Below, piece by piece: positions 50,928 to 60,264 of a DNA stretch of 64,000 bases (the stretch's first letter is position 1; every line of letters begins with the position of its first letter). The position numbers and the translations under genes are program-made. The stretch covers positions 2,811,913 through 2,875,912 of the forward strand of contig NZ_JAHWXM010000001.1 in assembly GCF_023091225.1 (NCBI RefSeq). Reading direction: 5' to 3'. The notes below the pieces were generated by a model. It searched no databases, was not told the origin of the DNA, and saw only the letters and a list, made by a program, of their open reading frames with translations. This stretch comes from Microbacterium galbinum. GTDB lineage: Bacteria > Actinomycetota > Actinomycetes > Actinomycetales > Microbacteriaceae.

Positions 50928-52163
50928 ATGACTGCACGCCGCCAAGGTCGACGGATTGCCGCAGCGATCGGATCGTTGACGATCGCCGCCCTCACGGTTT
51001 CGGCCTGTTCCGGAACCGGTGACCAGTCGGAAGGGGGTGGATCGGACGACCCCATCGTCATCGGCATCTCGCTGCCGCTCACCGGCGACTTCTCGGAGCC
51101 GGGCAAGGGCGTCGAGCGGGGCTACGAGGCCTGGCGAGACATCATCAACGAGAACGGCGGACTGCTCGGTCGCCAGGTCGAGCTGAAGATCCTCGACGAC
51201 CAGTCCAACGCCGACCGCGTCGTCTCGGACTACGAGTCGCTCATCGCCCAGGACGGCGTCGACCTGGTCTTCGGCCCGTTCTCGACCCGCCTGGTCGTGC
51301 CCTCGGCGCGTGTCGCGCAGGAGTACGGCATGCTCTTCGTCGAGCCGGCGGGAGCCGCGGCCGAGGTGTTCGAGCAGGGCTTCGACAACCTCTTCTACGC
51401 CGCCCCCGCGATCGCGAACGATCACTACAACAACCTCGCCGACTACCTGCTCGCCCTTCCCGAGGACCAGCGTCCCGAGACCGCGGCCGTCGCTGCGATG
51501 GACGACCCCTTCGCGCAGGGCACCGCTTACGGTCTTCGCGACAAGCTCGAAGAGGCCGGGGTTGAGATCCTCGTCGACGAGGTCTACCCGCCCAACACGA
51601 CCGACTTCTCGACGATCGCGGCGAAGATCGCGCAGTCGGATGCCGACATCGTGATCGGCGGCACCCAGTACCAGGACGCGGTCAACCTGATCATCGCGCT
51701 GCAGCAGCTGAACTACCAGCCCGAGCTCGCCGCGTTCTCGACCGCCCCGACCAACCCCGAGTTCGCCGCGGCGATCGGCGGGGCGACCGAGGGCATCCTC
51801 GCTCCCACCGGCTACTCGCCCGACTCGCAGTTCCCCAGCAACATCGAGTTCGTCGAGAAGTACACCGAGATGCACGGCAACCCGCCGGCCGAGGACGAGG
51901 CGAACGCCTACACGACCGGCCAGGTCGTGGCCGCGGCCGTCGAGGCCGTCGGCTGCGCCGAACAGGGCGAGTGCCAGCAGCAGCTCATCGACTGGCTCCG
52001 TGACAACGAGGTGGAGACCGTGGTCGGCCCCCTGAGCTGGGACGAGACGGGCAAGCCGACCGGCGCCCACCTCATCCAGCAGTGGGTCGGCGGCGAGATC
52101 CGCATCGTCCTCCCCGAGGACGTCAAGGAGACCGACTTCCTCTTCCCGAAGCCGACGTGGTGA
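50928..52163 (+). CDS. HAAT (Liv-type) ABC transporter substrate-binding lipoprotein
   Basis: This 411-residue lipoprotein has an N-terminal twin-basic signal and lipobox VSAC with Cys27 as the lipidation site. It is a LivK/periplasmic-type type I binding protein: IVIGISLPLTGDFSEPGKGVERGYE, ALQQLNYQPELAAFSTAP. The family mostly binds branched-chain amino acids, urea or short amides, yet this operon continues into sugar-type enzymes. The ligand may therefore be a polyol or sugar acid instead. It is under the LacI operator. Confidence 0.9.
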   Translation: MTARRQGRRIAAAIGSLTIAALTVSACSGTGDQSEGGGSDDPIVIGISLPLTGDFSEPGKGVERGYEAWRDIINENGGLLGRQVELKILDDQSNADRVVSDYESLIAQDGVDLVFGPFSTRLVVPSARVAQEYGMLFVEPAGAAAEVFEQGFDNLFYAAPAIANDHYNNLADYLLALPEDQRPETAAVAAMDDPFAQGTAYGLRDKLEEAGVEILVDEVYPPNTTDFSTIAAKIAQSDADIVIGGTQYQDAVNLIIALQQLNYQPELAAFSTAPTNPEFAAAIGGATEGILAPTGYSPDSQFPSNIEFVEKYTEMHGNPPAEDEANAYTTGQVVAAAVEAVGCAEQGECQQQLIDWLRDNEVETVVGPLSWDETGKPTGAHLIQQWVGGEIRIVLPEDVKETDFLFPKPTW

Positions 52164-52173
52164 TCCGCACATC

Positions 52174-53058
52174 GTGAGTGGAGCACTGCTACTTCAAAGC
52201 CTGATCCTCGGCGTGCTGCTGGGAGGGCTCTACGCCCTCCTGGCCGCAGGCCTCACCCTCTACTTCGGCATCATGCGCGTCGTGATGATCGCGCACTCCG
52301 CGTTCCTCATCCTCGCCGCGTACCTCGCCTGGTGGTTCAACCGCGAGACCGGGCTCGACCCGCTCATCTCGCTGGTCGTCACCGTGCCGCTGTTCTTCGT
52401 GACCGGCGTCGTGATGCAGCGTCTGCTGGTGTCGCGGCTCAAGCCGCTGACGCTCACCATGATGTCGGTGCTGCTCACCTTCGCGGTGGCGCTGATCATC
52501 GAGGGGGCGCTCGGGTTCTTCTTCTCGGGCACCCAGCGGCGCATCCCGCTGCCGTACGCCAGCGCGAGCCTCGACTTCTTCGGCGCCCAGGTGCCGGTCG
52601 TCAAGCTCATCGCGTTCGGTCTCGCGGCCGTGGCGCTCGCCGGCCTCTTCGTGCTGCTGAAGTACACGCGGTTCGGGCAGGCGCTGCGCGCCACGATCCA
52701 GCACCCGGAGGCGGCGCGGCTGGTCGGCATCAACACCGACCGCGTCGCGGGCTACGGCTTCGGCCTCGGCCTCGCGACCGCCGCGATCGGCGGCACGGCG
52801 CTCTCGCTCGACGCCACGATCTACCCGTCGCTGCACTGGCACTGGATCGGACCGCTCATGGCGATCATCGTCGTCGGCGGTCTCGGCAGCATCCCGGGCG
52901 CGGCCATCGCGGCGCTCGTCCTCGGAGTCGCGCAGAGCCTGCTGCAGCTCCCCCTCGGACCCACGTGGGCGCAGACGATCTTCTACGTCGCCCTGTTCGC
53001 CACGCTGATGTTCCGCCCGCAAGGATTCTTCGGAGGTCGTCTTGCCCAGCGTTTCTAG
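52174..53058 (+). CDS. LivH-type ABC permease
   Basis: This 294-residue membrane protein starts at GTG 52174. It has eight or so helices and the LivH segments LGVLLGGLYALLAAGLTLYFGIMRVVMIAHSAF and IIVVGGLGSIPGAAIAALVLGVAQSLLQ. It pairs with LivM as the inner-membrane channel. Its end overlaps the TTG start of livM by 17 bases. Confidence 0.93.
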   Translation: MSGALLLQSLILGVLLGGLYALLAAGLTLYFGIMRVVMIAHSAFLILAAYLAWWFNRETGLDPLISLVVTVPLFFVTGVVMQRLLVSRLKPLTLTMMSVLLTFAVALIIEGALGFFFSGTQRRIPLPYASASLDFFGAQVPVVKLIAFGLAAVALAGLFVLLKYTRFGQALRATIQHPEAARLVGINTDRVAGYGFGLGLATAAIGGTALSLDATIYPSLHWHWIGPLMAIIVVGGLGSIPGAAIAALVLGVAQSLLQLPLGPTWAQTIFYVALFATLMFRPQGFFGGRLAQRF

Positions 53059-54160
53059 CCGCGAACCGATCGCGACCGAGACGGTCGTCATCGCTCCGCC
53101 CGCTCCCACCCGTCGTCGTTCGACGACGTGGATCAAGCTCGCCGCTCTCGTCATCGGCGCGGCGCTCATCCTCTCGTTCCCGACCATCGCCCCGAACCCG
53201 TACATCCTGTCGGCCGGCGTCGTCATCCTCAACTACGCCGTGCTGTCGACGGGGTGGAACTTCATGGGCGGGTTCACGGGGTACATCTCCCTGGGGCACG
53301 CCGCGTACTTCGGGCTCGGGGCCTACGGCACCGCGCTCCTGATCAAGTACCTGGCGCTGCCGGGCTTCGTCGCCTGGATCCTCGCCGCTCTGCTCGTCGC
53401 GGTCATCGCGATCCCGATCGGCATCGCCGCCCTCCGGGTGCGCGGAGCGTCGTTCGTGATCGTCTCGATCGCCTTCGTGCTCATCATGCTGCTGGTCTTC
53501 CAGAGCTGGCGCGAGGTGACCGGCGGCTCCGAGGGACTCAACGTCCCCCGTCCGTTCCCCGGCATGCTGCGCCCCGAGCACCACCGCGTGTTCTTCTACC
53601 TGTTCGTCGCCCTGCTCGCGTTCGCGCTGCTGGTGTGGTGGATCATCGACCGGTCGAAGTTCGGCACCGCGCTCAAGTCCATCCGCGAGGACGAGGACAA
53701 GGCGCAGTCGCTGGGCGTGCCGACCACCCGCTACAAGCTCATCGCCTACATCCTCTCGGCGCTGTTCGTGTCGCTGGGCGGCGGGCTCTACGCCCTGTGG
53801 TTCGGCGACCTCGACCCGATCTTCCAGTTCTCGATCCTCATCGGTTCGTACATGGTGCTCATGGCGCTGCTCGGCGGGGTGCGCAACCTCTTCGGCCCGC
53901 TCCTCGGAGCCGTCGTCGTGGGTGTCGCCCTCGAGTACTTCAAGCTCGAGTTCGGTGACACGCAGTTCCACCTCATCGCCACCGGCATCCTGCTCGGCAT
54001 CGTCGTGCTCTTCATGCCCGACGGCGTCATCCCCGCGGTGCGCAACCTCGTCACCCGCAGATCCGACCAGGCCTCGATCCGCGAGGTGACCGCCGGCGAA
54101 CTCCTCGAGCAGAACGAGAAGCGAACAGCGGATGCCGCGGCGAAGGAGACGTCAGCATGA
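53042..54160 (+). CDS. LivM-type ABC permease
   Basis: The protein has 372 residues from a TTG at 53042 with GGAGG five bases before it; this start overlaps the end of livH. After a Pro/Arg tail come about ten helices with the LivM motif LSTGWNFMGGFTGYISLGHAAYFGLGAYG and the SIREDEDKAQSLGVPTTRYK loop that contacts the ATPases. A C-terminal hydrophilic tail of about 35 residues follows. It completes the channel. Confidence 0.93.
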   Translation: MPSVSSREPIATETVVIAPPAPTRRRSTTWIKLAALVIGAALILSFPTIAPNPYILSAGVVILNYAVLSTGWNFMGGFTGYISLGHAAYFGLGAYGTALLIKYLALPGFVAWILAALLVAVIAIPIGIAALRVRGASFVIVSIAFVLIMLLVFQSWREVTGGSEGLNVPRPFPGMLRPEHHRVFFYLFVALLAFALLVWWIIDRSKFGTALKSIREDEDKAQSLGVPTTRYKLIAYILSALFVSLGGGLYALWFGDLDPIFQFSILIGSYMVLMALLGGVRNLFGPLLGAVVVGVALEYFKLEFGDTQFHLIATGILLGIVVLFMPDGVIPAVRNLVTRRSDQASIREVTAGELLEQNEKRTADAAAKETSA

Positions 54161-54909
54161 ACGCCGCCACCACCACGCTCGACAGCCTCAGCACCGTCGA
54201 GATGACCAAGAGGTTCGGCGGCGTGACCGCGGTCGACGCCGCCACGGTCACCTTCCAGGAGGGCAAGGTCAACGGGCTGATCGGGCCGAACGGCTCGGGC
54301 AAGACGACCTTCTTCAACTGCGTGACCGGCATGATCAAGCCGGACTCCGGCGAGGTGCGGTACCGGGGGCAGGCGATCACCCGCAAGTCGCCCGACCGCA
54401 TCGCCCGTGCGGGCATCGGCCGCAGCTTCCAGCTGTGCCGGGTGTTCCCGCGCATGACGGTGATGGAGAACCTGCTGGTCGCGGTGCGCAGCACGAGCAT
54501 CCGCCAGCAGCTGCGCTCGGCGCACGATCCGGAGGAGCTGGAGCGGGCCCGCGGTTGGCTACGGCGCGTCGGCATCGATCACCTCGAGCACGCCGAGGCC
54601 CGCAACCTCAGCTACGGCCAGCAGAAGCTGTTGGAGCTGGCGGGAGTGCTCATGGGCGAGCCCGACACGATCATGCTCGACGAGCCCGCCGGTGGCGTGA
54701 ACCCCGCCCTCATCGGGCGCATCGCGACCCTCGTGCGCGAGCTCAACGAGGAGGGCAAGACCTTCATCATCGTCGAGCACAACATGGAGATGGTCATGAG
54801 CCTGTGCGACCACGTGATCGTGTTCGACCGCGGGCGTCCGATCGCCGCGGGCACCCCCGAGATCATCCAGCAAGACCCGCGAGTCCTGGAGGCCTACCTT
54901 GGAGTCTGA
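54157..54909 (+). CDS. LivG-type ABC ATPase
   Basis: This 250-residue ATPase has Walker A GPNGSGKTTFFNCV, signature LSYGQQKLLELAGVL, Walker B TIMLDEPAGGVNP and the switch His in VEHNMEMVMSL. The long insertion typical of LivG (residues 105-135) is present. It starts at an ATGA overlap with livM and AAGGAG precedes it. Confidence 0.94.
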   Translation: MNAATTTLDSLSTVEMTKRFGGVTAVDAATVTFQEGKVNGLIGPNGSGKTTFFNCVTGMIKPDSGEVRYRGQAITRKSPDRIARAGIGRSFQLCRVFPRMTVMENLLVAVRSTSIRQQLRSAHDPEELERARGWLRRVGIDHLEHAEARNLSYGQQKLLELAGVLMGEPDTIMLDEPAGGVNPALIGRIATLVRELNEEGKTFIIVEHNMEMVMSLCDHVIVFDRGRPIAAGTPEIIQQDPRVLEAYLGV

Positions 54910-55648
54910 AGCGAAGAACCTGCTCGAGCTGCGCGACATCGAGGCCGGGTACGGCCGGGCGGCGCTCGTGCTGCGCGGTCTGACCGTCGAGGTGCCGCCG
55001 GGATCGGTGGTCTGCCTCGTGGGGCCGAACGGCGCCGGCAAGTCGACCGTGCTGAAGGTCGCGAGCGGCATGCTCAAGCCGCGCTCGGGGAAGATCGAGG
55101 TCGACGGCCGCGACATCACCGGCGAGGGCCCGCAGTCGATGCTGCGCCACGGCCTCGCTCACGTGCTGCAAGGCCACAGCGTCTTCCGCGAGATGACGGT
55201 CGGCGAGAACGTGATGCTCGGCGCCTTCACCCTCAAGGACCAGAAGGTGATCCACGAGCGCGTGGAGTTCGTGCAGAACCTCTTCCCCATCGTGGGGGAG
55301 CGGTGGAAGCAGCTCGCCGGGCTCCTCTCGGGCGGCCAGCAGAAGCAGGTCGAGTTCGCCCGGTCGCTCATGGTGAGCCCCAAGGTCGTGCTCCTCGACG
55401 AGCCGTCGATGGGCCTCGACCCCAAGACCACCGAGAAGGTGTTCGAGCAGATCGTGCGCATGCGCGATGCCGGAACCGCGGTGCTGCTCGTCGAGCAGAA
55501 CGCGCGACGGGCGCTCGAGACCGCCGACATCGGCTGTGTGCTCGACCTCGGTCGCGTGCACATCTCTGGCCCGGCATCCGAACTGCTCGCCGACCCCACT
55601 CTCGCCGCGCTCTACCTCGGCGGCAAGCCCGCCGCGGCCGGCAACTGA
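54899..55648 (+). CDS. LivF-type ABC ATPase
   Basis: The protein has 249 residues from a TTG at 54899 with GGAGG six bases upstream; the start overlaps the livG end. Walker A is GPNGAGKSTVLKVA, the signature is LSGGQQKQVEFARSL, and Walker B is VVLLDEPSMGLDP, followed by VEQNARRALE. It is the second ATPase of the importer. Confidence 0.94.
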   Translation: MESEAKNLLELRDIEAGYGRAALVLRGLTVEVPPGSVVCLVGPNGAGKSTVLKVASGMLKPRSGKIEVDGRDITGEGPQSMLRHGLAHVLQGHSVFREMTVGENVMLGAFTLKDQKVIHERVEFVQNLFPIVGERWKQLAGLLSGGQQKQVEFARSLMVSPKVVLLDEPSMGLDPKTTEKVFEQIVRMRDAGTAVLLVEQNARRALETADIGCVLDLGRVHISGPASELLADPTLAALYLGGKPAAAGN

Positions 55649-55686
55649 CTCGCATGAACAGCACCCTGACGGAAGAACGGAACGAG

Positions 55687-56889
55687 ATGTCACTCACCAC
55701 CACCGCCTCTCCCGAGGCTCCCGCATCCACTCCCGCGAAGACGCGCGAGATCGGCATCATCATGAACGGCGTCTCGGGACGCATGGGCTACCGCCAGCAC
55801 CTCGTGCGCTCGATCCTCGCGATCCGCGACGAGGGCGGCATCGAACTCTCCGACGGCACGAGGGTGACGGTGCGGCCGCTCCTCGTCGGCCGCAGCGAGA
55901 CGAAGCTCGCCGAGCTCGCGGAGCGCCACGGCATCGCCGACTACACGACGGATCTCGATGCGGCGCTCGCCGATCCGCAGTGGGAGATCTACGCCGACTT
56001 CCTCGTGACGAAGGCGCGGGCCACGGCGCTGCGCAAGGCGATCGCGGCCGGCAAGACGATCTACACCGAGAAGCCGACCGCCGAGTCGCTCGAGGAGTCG
56101 CTCGAACTCGCCCGCCTCGCCCGCGAGGCCGGCGTCAAGACCGGTGTCGTGCACGACAAGCTCTACCTCCCCGGTCTGCAGAAGCTCAAGCGACTGATCG
56201 ACTCGGGCTTCTTCGGGCGCATCCTCTCGGTGCGCGGCGAGTTCGGCTACTGGGTCTTCGAGGGCGACTGGCAGCCCGCGCAGCGCCCGAGCTGGAACTA
56301 CCGCACCGAGGACGGCGGCGGCATCATCGTCGACATGTTCCCGCACTGGAACTACGTGCTCGAGAACCTGTTCGGTACGGTCGAGAGCGTCTACGCGCAG
56401 GCGGCCGTGCACATCCCCGACCGCTGGGACGAGCACGGCGAGCGCTACATCGCCACCGCGGAGGACGCGGCGTACGGCATCTTCGAGCTCGAGGGCGGGG
56501 CGATCGCGCAGATCAACTCCTCGTGGACCGTGCGCGTCAACCGCGACGAGCTCGTCGAGTTCCACGTCGACGGCACGCTCGGCTCGGCGGTCGTCGGGCT
56601 CTTCGGTGCCAAGATCCAGCACCGCAACGCCACCCCGAAGCCGGTGTGGAACCCCGACCTCGCCGACGACCACGACTACGCGGCCGACTGGGCCGGCGTG
56701 CCGACGAACGAGGTCTTCCAGAACGGTTTCCGGCAGCAGTGGGAGGAGTTCCTGGAGTCGTACGTTCTCGGCACCGACTACGCGTTCGACCTGCTCGCGG
56801 GTGCCCGCGGCGTGCAGCTGGCCGAGGCCGGACTCGCGTCGTCGCGCGAGGGGCGCAAGATCGAACTGACCCCGCTCACCGAGGGGTGA
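55687..56889 (+). CDS. Gfo/Idh/MocA family oxidoreductase
   Basis: The protein has 400 residues from the ATG at 55687, which has GGAACGAG in front; an ATG 11 codons earlier lacks a ribosome site. The N-terminal Rossmann domain has GIIMNGVSGRMGYRQH, then YTEKPTAESLEE (the EKP motif) and the C-terminal domain with VHDKLYLPGLQKLKRLID. Family members oxidise or reduce sugars and inositols at a ring carbon with NAD(P). It follows the transporter in the same operon, so it probably acts first on the imported compound. Confidence 0.88.
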   Translation: MSLTTTASPEAPASTPAKTREIGIIMNGVSGRMGYRQHLVRSILAIRDEGGIELSDGTRVTVRPLLVGRSETKLAELAERHGIADYTTDLDAALADPQWEIYADFLVTKARATALRKAIAAGKTIYTEKPTAESLEESLELARLAREAGVKTGVVHDKLYLPGLQKLKRLIDSGFFGRILSVRGEFGYWVFEGDWQPAQRPSWNYRTEDGGGIIVDMFPHWNYVLENLFGTVESVYAQAAVHIPDRWDEHGERYIATAEDAAYGIFELEGGAIAQINSSWTVRVNRDELVEFHVDGTLGSAVVGLFGAKIQHRNATPKPVWNPDLADDHDYAADWAGVPTNEVFQNGFRQQWEEFLESYVLGTDYAFDLLAGARGVQLAEAGLASSREGRKIELTPLTEG

Positions 56890-56894
56890 CGACC

Positions 56895-58097
56895 ATGGGC
56901 GCGCTCACCCTGCTCGCCCCGGACGGCTCGACCTCGCAGGTCGAGCTGTCCGAGGCGCCCGCCTACACCCGCCCCGACGGCCCGTTGCGGAGCCGCGTGG
57001 CCTACGCCGCGGCGCACGTCGTGCCGAAGGTCGCGGGAGACAACACCCCGGGGCGTCCCGCCGAGATCGACTGGGATGCGACGCTCGCCTTCCGCCGCCA
57101 CGCCTACGCGTGGGGGCTGGGCGTGGCCGACGCGATGGACACCGCCCAGCGCAACATGGGATTGGATGCCGCGGCCACCCGCGAGCTGATCTCGCGCTCG
57201 GCCGCGGTCGCCCGAGAGGAGGGTGGCGCGGTCGTCGTCGGGGTCAACACCGACCACGTCGATGAGGAGCAGATCACGGTGGATGCCGTGATCGACGCCT
57301 ACAAGACGCAGCTGCACTTCACCGAGGAGCAGGGCGCCGGCCCCGTGATCATGGCGTCGCGCCACCTGGCCCGTGCCGCCCGGTCGGCCGACGACTACCG
57401 CCGGGTGTACCGCGAGGTGCTGGGGGCGGCGACGACCCCGGTCGTGCTGCACTGGCTCGGCACCGCCTTCGACCCCGTGCTGCAGGGGTATTTCGGCTCG
57501 GACGACTGGCGCGCGGCAGCCGATGTGCTGATCGAGATCATCGGCGAGAACCCCGACAAGGTGTCGGGCGTCAAGATGAGCCTGCTCGACGCGGCATCCG
57601 AGGTCGCCGTGCGCGACCGCCTGCCGGACGGCGTGCGCATGTTCACCGGCGACGACTTCAACTACGTCGGCCTCATCGGCGGAGCGGACGTGCCGGATGC
57701 CGCGCAGCCCGTGAGCGAGGCGGCCGAGCCGCGTCGGCACTCCGACGCGCTGCTCGGAGCCTTCGCGGCGCTGACGACGTCGGCCTCGGCGGCGATCCAG
57801 GCGCTGGATGCCGGCGACCCCGGCCGCTACCTCGAGATCCTCGGCCCGACCGAGGCGCTGAGCCGGCAGATCTTCGCCGCACCCACCTTCTACTACAAGA
57901 CGGGCGTCGCGTTCGTGTCGTGGTTGAACGGTCACCAGTCCGCGTTCCAGATGGTCGGCGGCCTGCACTCGGCGCGCAGCCTGCCGCACCTGTCGCGCAT
58001 CGTCGAGCTCGCGAACGAGGCGCGCGCGCTGGAGAACCCCGACCTCGCGGCCGGGCGCTGGCAAGCGCTGCTGAAGCTGAACGGTGTTCTCGCATGA
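56895..58097 (+). CDS. DUF993 family (dihydrodipicolinate synthase/aldolase-like) protein
   Basis: This 400-residue protein starts at ATG 56895 after GAGGGG. It belongs to the DUF993 group, often labelled dihydrodipicolinate synthase family, whose fold is a TIM barrel. GDNTPGRPAEIDWDATLAFRRH, GVKMSLLDAASEVAVRD and FTGDDFNYVGL are visible. Such proteins often sit between a Gfo/Idh gene and a sugar isomerase in actinobacterial operons, as here. I infer an aldolase or lyase step on a keto-sugar or keto-acid; no biochemical assignment is known to me. Confidence 0.82.
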   Translation: MGALTLLAPDGSTSQVELSEAPAYTRPDGPLRSRVAYAAAHVVPKVAGDNTPGRPAEIDWDATLAFRRHAYAWGLGVADAMDTAQRNMGLDAAATRELISRSAAVAREEGGAVVVGVNTDHVDEEQITVDAVIDAYKTQLHFTEEQGAGPVIMASRHLARAARSADDYRRVYREVLGAATTPVVLHWLGTAFDPVLQGYFGSDDWRAAADVLIEIIGENPDKVSGVKMSLLDAASEVAVRDRLPDGVRMFTGDDFNYVGLIGGADVPDAAQPVSEAAEPRRHSDALLGAFAALTTSASAAIQALDAGDPGRYLEILGPTEALSRQIFAAPTFYYKTGVAFVSWLNGHQSAFQMVGGLHSARSLPHLSRIVELANEARALENPDLAAGRWQALLKLNGVLA

Positions 58098-58110
58098 ATG
58101 GAGTGCTCGC

Positions 58111-59043
58111 ATGACCGCGCCCGATCCCCGTCTGTCGATCAACCAGGCCACCATCAAGCACGCCGACCTCCGCACCGCTCTCGACGTCACGCGCGACGCC
58201 GGCATCGAGGCGATCGGTCTGTGGCGCGAGCCCGTGCAGGCCGTGGGGCTCGAGACCGCGGCGGCGATGCTCGCCGACTCGGGACTGCGCTTCACGACGC
58301 ACTGCCGCGGCGGGTTCTTCACGGTGCCCGATGGCGACGCCCGGCGTGCTTCGCTCGACGACAACCGCGTCGCGATCGACGAGACCGCGGCGCTCGCCGC
58401 CGCCGGTGCTGCCGGATCGACCGCCGTGCTGGTGCTCGTCGCCGGCGGGCTGCCCGAGGGCTCGCGCGACATCGCGGGAGCCCGCGAGCGGGTGCGCGAC
58501 GCGATCGGCGATCTCGCGCCCTACGCCGCAGAAGCGGGGGTGACGCTCGCGATCGAGCCGCTGCATCCGATGTACGCGACCGACCGCTGCGTGGTCTCGA
58601 CGCTCGGACTGGCGCTGGACATCGCCGCCGACTTCGACGCGCAGGTGGTGGGTGCCGCCGTCGACACGTTCCACATCTTCTGGGACCCCGACGTGCTCGC
58701 GCAGATCGCCCGCGCCGGACGCGAGGGGCGCATCGCGACCTATCAGGTGTGCGACTGGAAGACCCCTCTGCCCGCCGACGTGCTGCTCAGCCGGCACTAT
58801 CCGGGCGAGGGCGTGATCGACCTGCGCACCCTCACCGAGGCCGTGGTCGCCACCGGGTACGACCGCGACATCGAGGTCGAGATCTTCCACGCCGACATCT
58901 GGGCCGACGATCCGGCCGTCGTCGTGCGGCGCACGGCCGAGACCTTCGGGCGCAGCGTCTCGCCGTTCCTCGCGCCGGCGGACTCTCGCGCCGCCCCTTC
59001 TCGACCGGCCCCTTCTCGACCGGCCCCTTCTCGACCGGCATAG
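58111..59043 (+). CDS. Sugar phosphate isomerase/epimerase (TIM barrel)
   Basis: The protein has 310 residues from ATG 58111 with GGAG seven bases upstream. It is an AP-endonuclease-2-type TIM barrel: SINQATIKHADLRTAL, LAIEPLHPMYATDRC, AAVDTFHIFWDPD and a VCDWKTPL/VEIFHADIW metal site. It should isomerise or epimerise a keto-sugar or related acid. The C-terminus is odd: a perfect 15-bp unit occurs three times in tandem just before the stop and adds APSRP repeats. Confidence 0.83.
   Translation: MTAPDPRLSINQATIKHADLRTALDVTRDAGIEAIGLWREPVQAVGLETAAAMLADSGLRFTTHCRGGFFTVPDGDARRASLDDNRVAIDETAALAAAGAAGSTAVLVLVAGGLPEGSRDIAGARERVRDAIGDLAPYAAEAGVTLAIEPLHPMYATDRCVVSTLGLALDIAADFDAQVVGAAVDTFHIFWDPDVLAQIARAGREGRIATYQVCDWKTPLPADVLLSRHYPGEGVIDLRTLTEAVVATGYDRDIEVEIFHADIWADDPAVVVRRTAETFGRSVSPFLAPADSRAAPSRPAPSRPAPSRPA
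58993..59037 (+). repeat. Three perfect 15-bp tandem repeats
   Basis: GCCCCTTCTCGACCG is repeated three times in frame at the end of the isomerase gene, encoding APSRP-type units, followed by GCATAG. Confidence 0.95.
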
Positions 59044-59053
59044 GGTCGAGAGC

Positions 59054-60181
59054 GTGCACACCGTCGTCCTCGCCCCCGACAGCTTCAAGGGCACGATCGG
59101 TGCCGCCGACGTCGCCGCCGCGCTCGTGGCGGGGTGGGGCTCGGTGCGCCCCAACGATCGTGTGGTGCTGCGGCCGATGGCCGACGGGGGAGAGGGCACG
59201 GTCGATGCCTTCGCCGCCGCGGTCGATGGCGCTGTGCGCGTGCCGGTACGGGTGACGGGTCCGGACGGTGCGCCCACGGATGCCGCGTGGCTGAGGCTGC
59301 CGGCGACGCCCGACGCCCCGGGCGGCACGGGTGTCGTCGAGCTCGCCTCCACGAGCGGCATCGAACTGCTCGGCGAGCGGCGCATCGGGGAGGAGGCGCA
59401 CACGCTCGGATTCGGACAGGCGATCGCCGCCGCCCTCGACGCCGGGGTCTCGCGCCTCGTGCTCGGGATCGGGTCGAGTGCGTCGACCGACGGCGGGACC
59501 GGGATGCTGACGGCGCTGGGCGCGCGGTTCCTGGACGCGTCCGGGGCGCCGATCGCGGTCGGTGCCCGCGGGCTCGCCGAGCTCGCGTCCGTCGATCCGA
59601 CCGGGCTGCACGCTCTGCCCCCGGGTGGCGTTCTCGTGCTCAGCGACGTGACGAATCCACTGGTGGGTCCGCTCGGGGCGGCGGCGGTGTTCGGCCCGCA
59701 GAAGGGGCTCACGGGCGACGCGATCGCGCGCGCCGATGCGGGGCTCGCGCGACTCGCCTCCCTGCTGCCCGTTGATCCCGAAACCCCGGGTGCCGGCGCG
59801 GCCGGAGGCACCGGCTTCGGCCTGCTGGCCTGGGGTGCGCGACTCGTGGCCGGTTCGGCCGAGGTCGGCGAACTCGTGGGCCTCCCGGGTGCGCTGGCCG
59901 AGGCATCCGCTGTCGGTCCCACCGTCGTGATCACCGGCGAGGGCGCGTTCGACGGGCAGTCGGGCGCCGGCAAGGTGCCCTCGTACGTCGCGGCCACTGC
60001 GCTCGGCGCCGGGGCCGATGCTCTCCTCGTGGCCGGGCGGATCGACGCGGATGCCGACACCTCGGTGTTCGCCGCGCACGCCTCGCTGACCGAGCTCGCG
60101 GGGTCGGGGGAGGCCGCGATGCAGGACCCGGCGCGCTGGCTGCACACCGCCGGGGCGTTGCTCGCGCGCTCGCTGGGCTGA
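59054..60181 (+). CDS. Glycerate kinase (GarK type)
   Basis: This 375-residue kinase starts at GTG 59054. It has VVLAPDSFKGTIGAADVAAAL at the N-terminus, PMADGGEGTVDAF, GIGSSASTDGGTGM and ITGEGAFDGQS, all signatures of the GarK/GlxK family. It phosphorylates D-glycerate to 2-phosphoglycerate, which enters glycolysis. It ends the operon and implies that glycerate, or a compound turned into it, is an end product of the pathway. Confidence 0.9.
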   Translation: MHTVVLAPDSFKGTIGAADVAAALVAGWGSVRPNDRVVLRPMADGGEGTVDAFAAAVDGAVRVPVRVTGPDGAPTDAAWLRLPATPDAPGGTGVVELASTSGIELLGERRIGEEAHTLGFGQAIAAALDAGVSRLVLGIGSSASTDGGTGMLTALGARFLDASGAPIAVGARGLAELASVDPTGLHALPPGGVLVLSDVTNPLVGPLGAAAVFGPQKGLTGDAIARADAGLARLASLLPVDPETPGAGAAGGTGFGLLAWGARLVAGSAEVGELVGLPGALAEASAVGPTVVITGEGAFDGQSGAGKVPSYVAATALGAGADALLVAGRIDADADTSVFAAHASLTELAGSGEAAMQDPARWLHTAGALLARSLG

Positions 60182-60185
60182 CCGC

Positions 60186-60220
60186 GGGGTGGGGCCCTTC
60201 GACAGGCTCAGGGACCCAGT
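60186..60220 (+). repeat. 35-bp direct repeat, copy 1
   Basis: The unit starts GGGGTGGGGCCCTTCGACAG and ends GGCTCAGGGACCCAGT-like; an identical copy lies at 60230-60264, only 9 bases further on. Confidence 0.9.
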
Positions 60221-60229
60221 AGGTGCGTC

Positions 60230-60264
60230 GGGGTGGGGCCCTTCGACAGGCTCAGGGACCCAGT
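60230..60264 (+). repeat. 35-bp direct repeat, copy 2
   Basis: Identical to the copy at 60186-60220. Its CTTCGACAGGCTCAGGGACC core can pair with 60276-60296. Confidence 0.9.

Noticed and set aside
60186..60264. Two direct repeats as a CRISPR array
   Set aside because: Only two copies with a 9-base gap, no spacer pattern and no cas genes.
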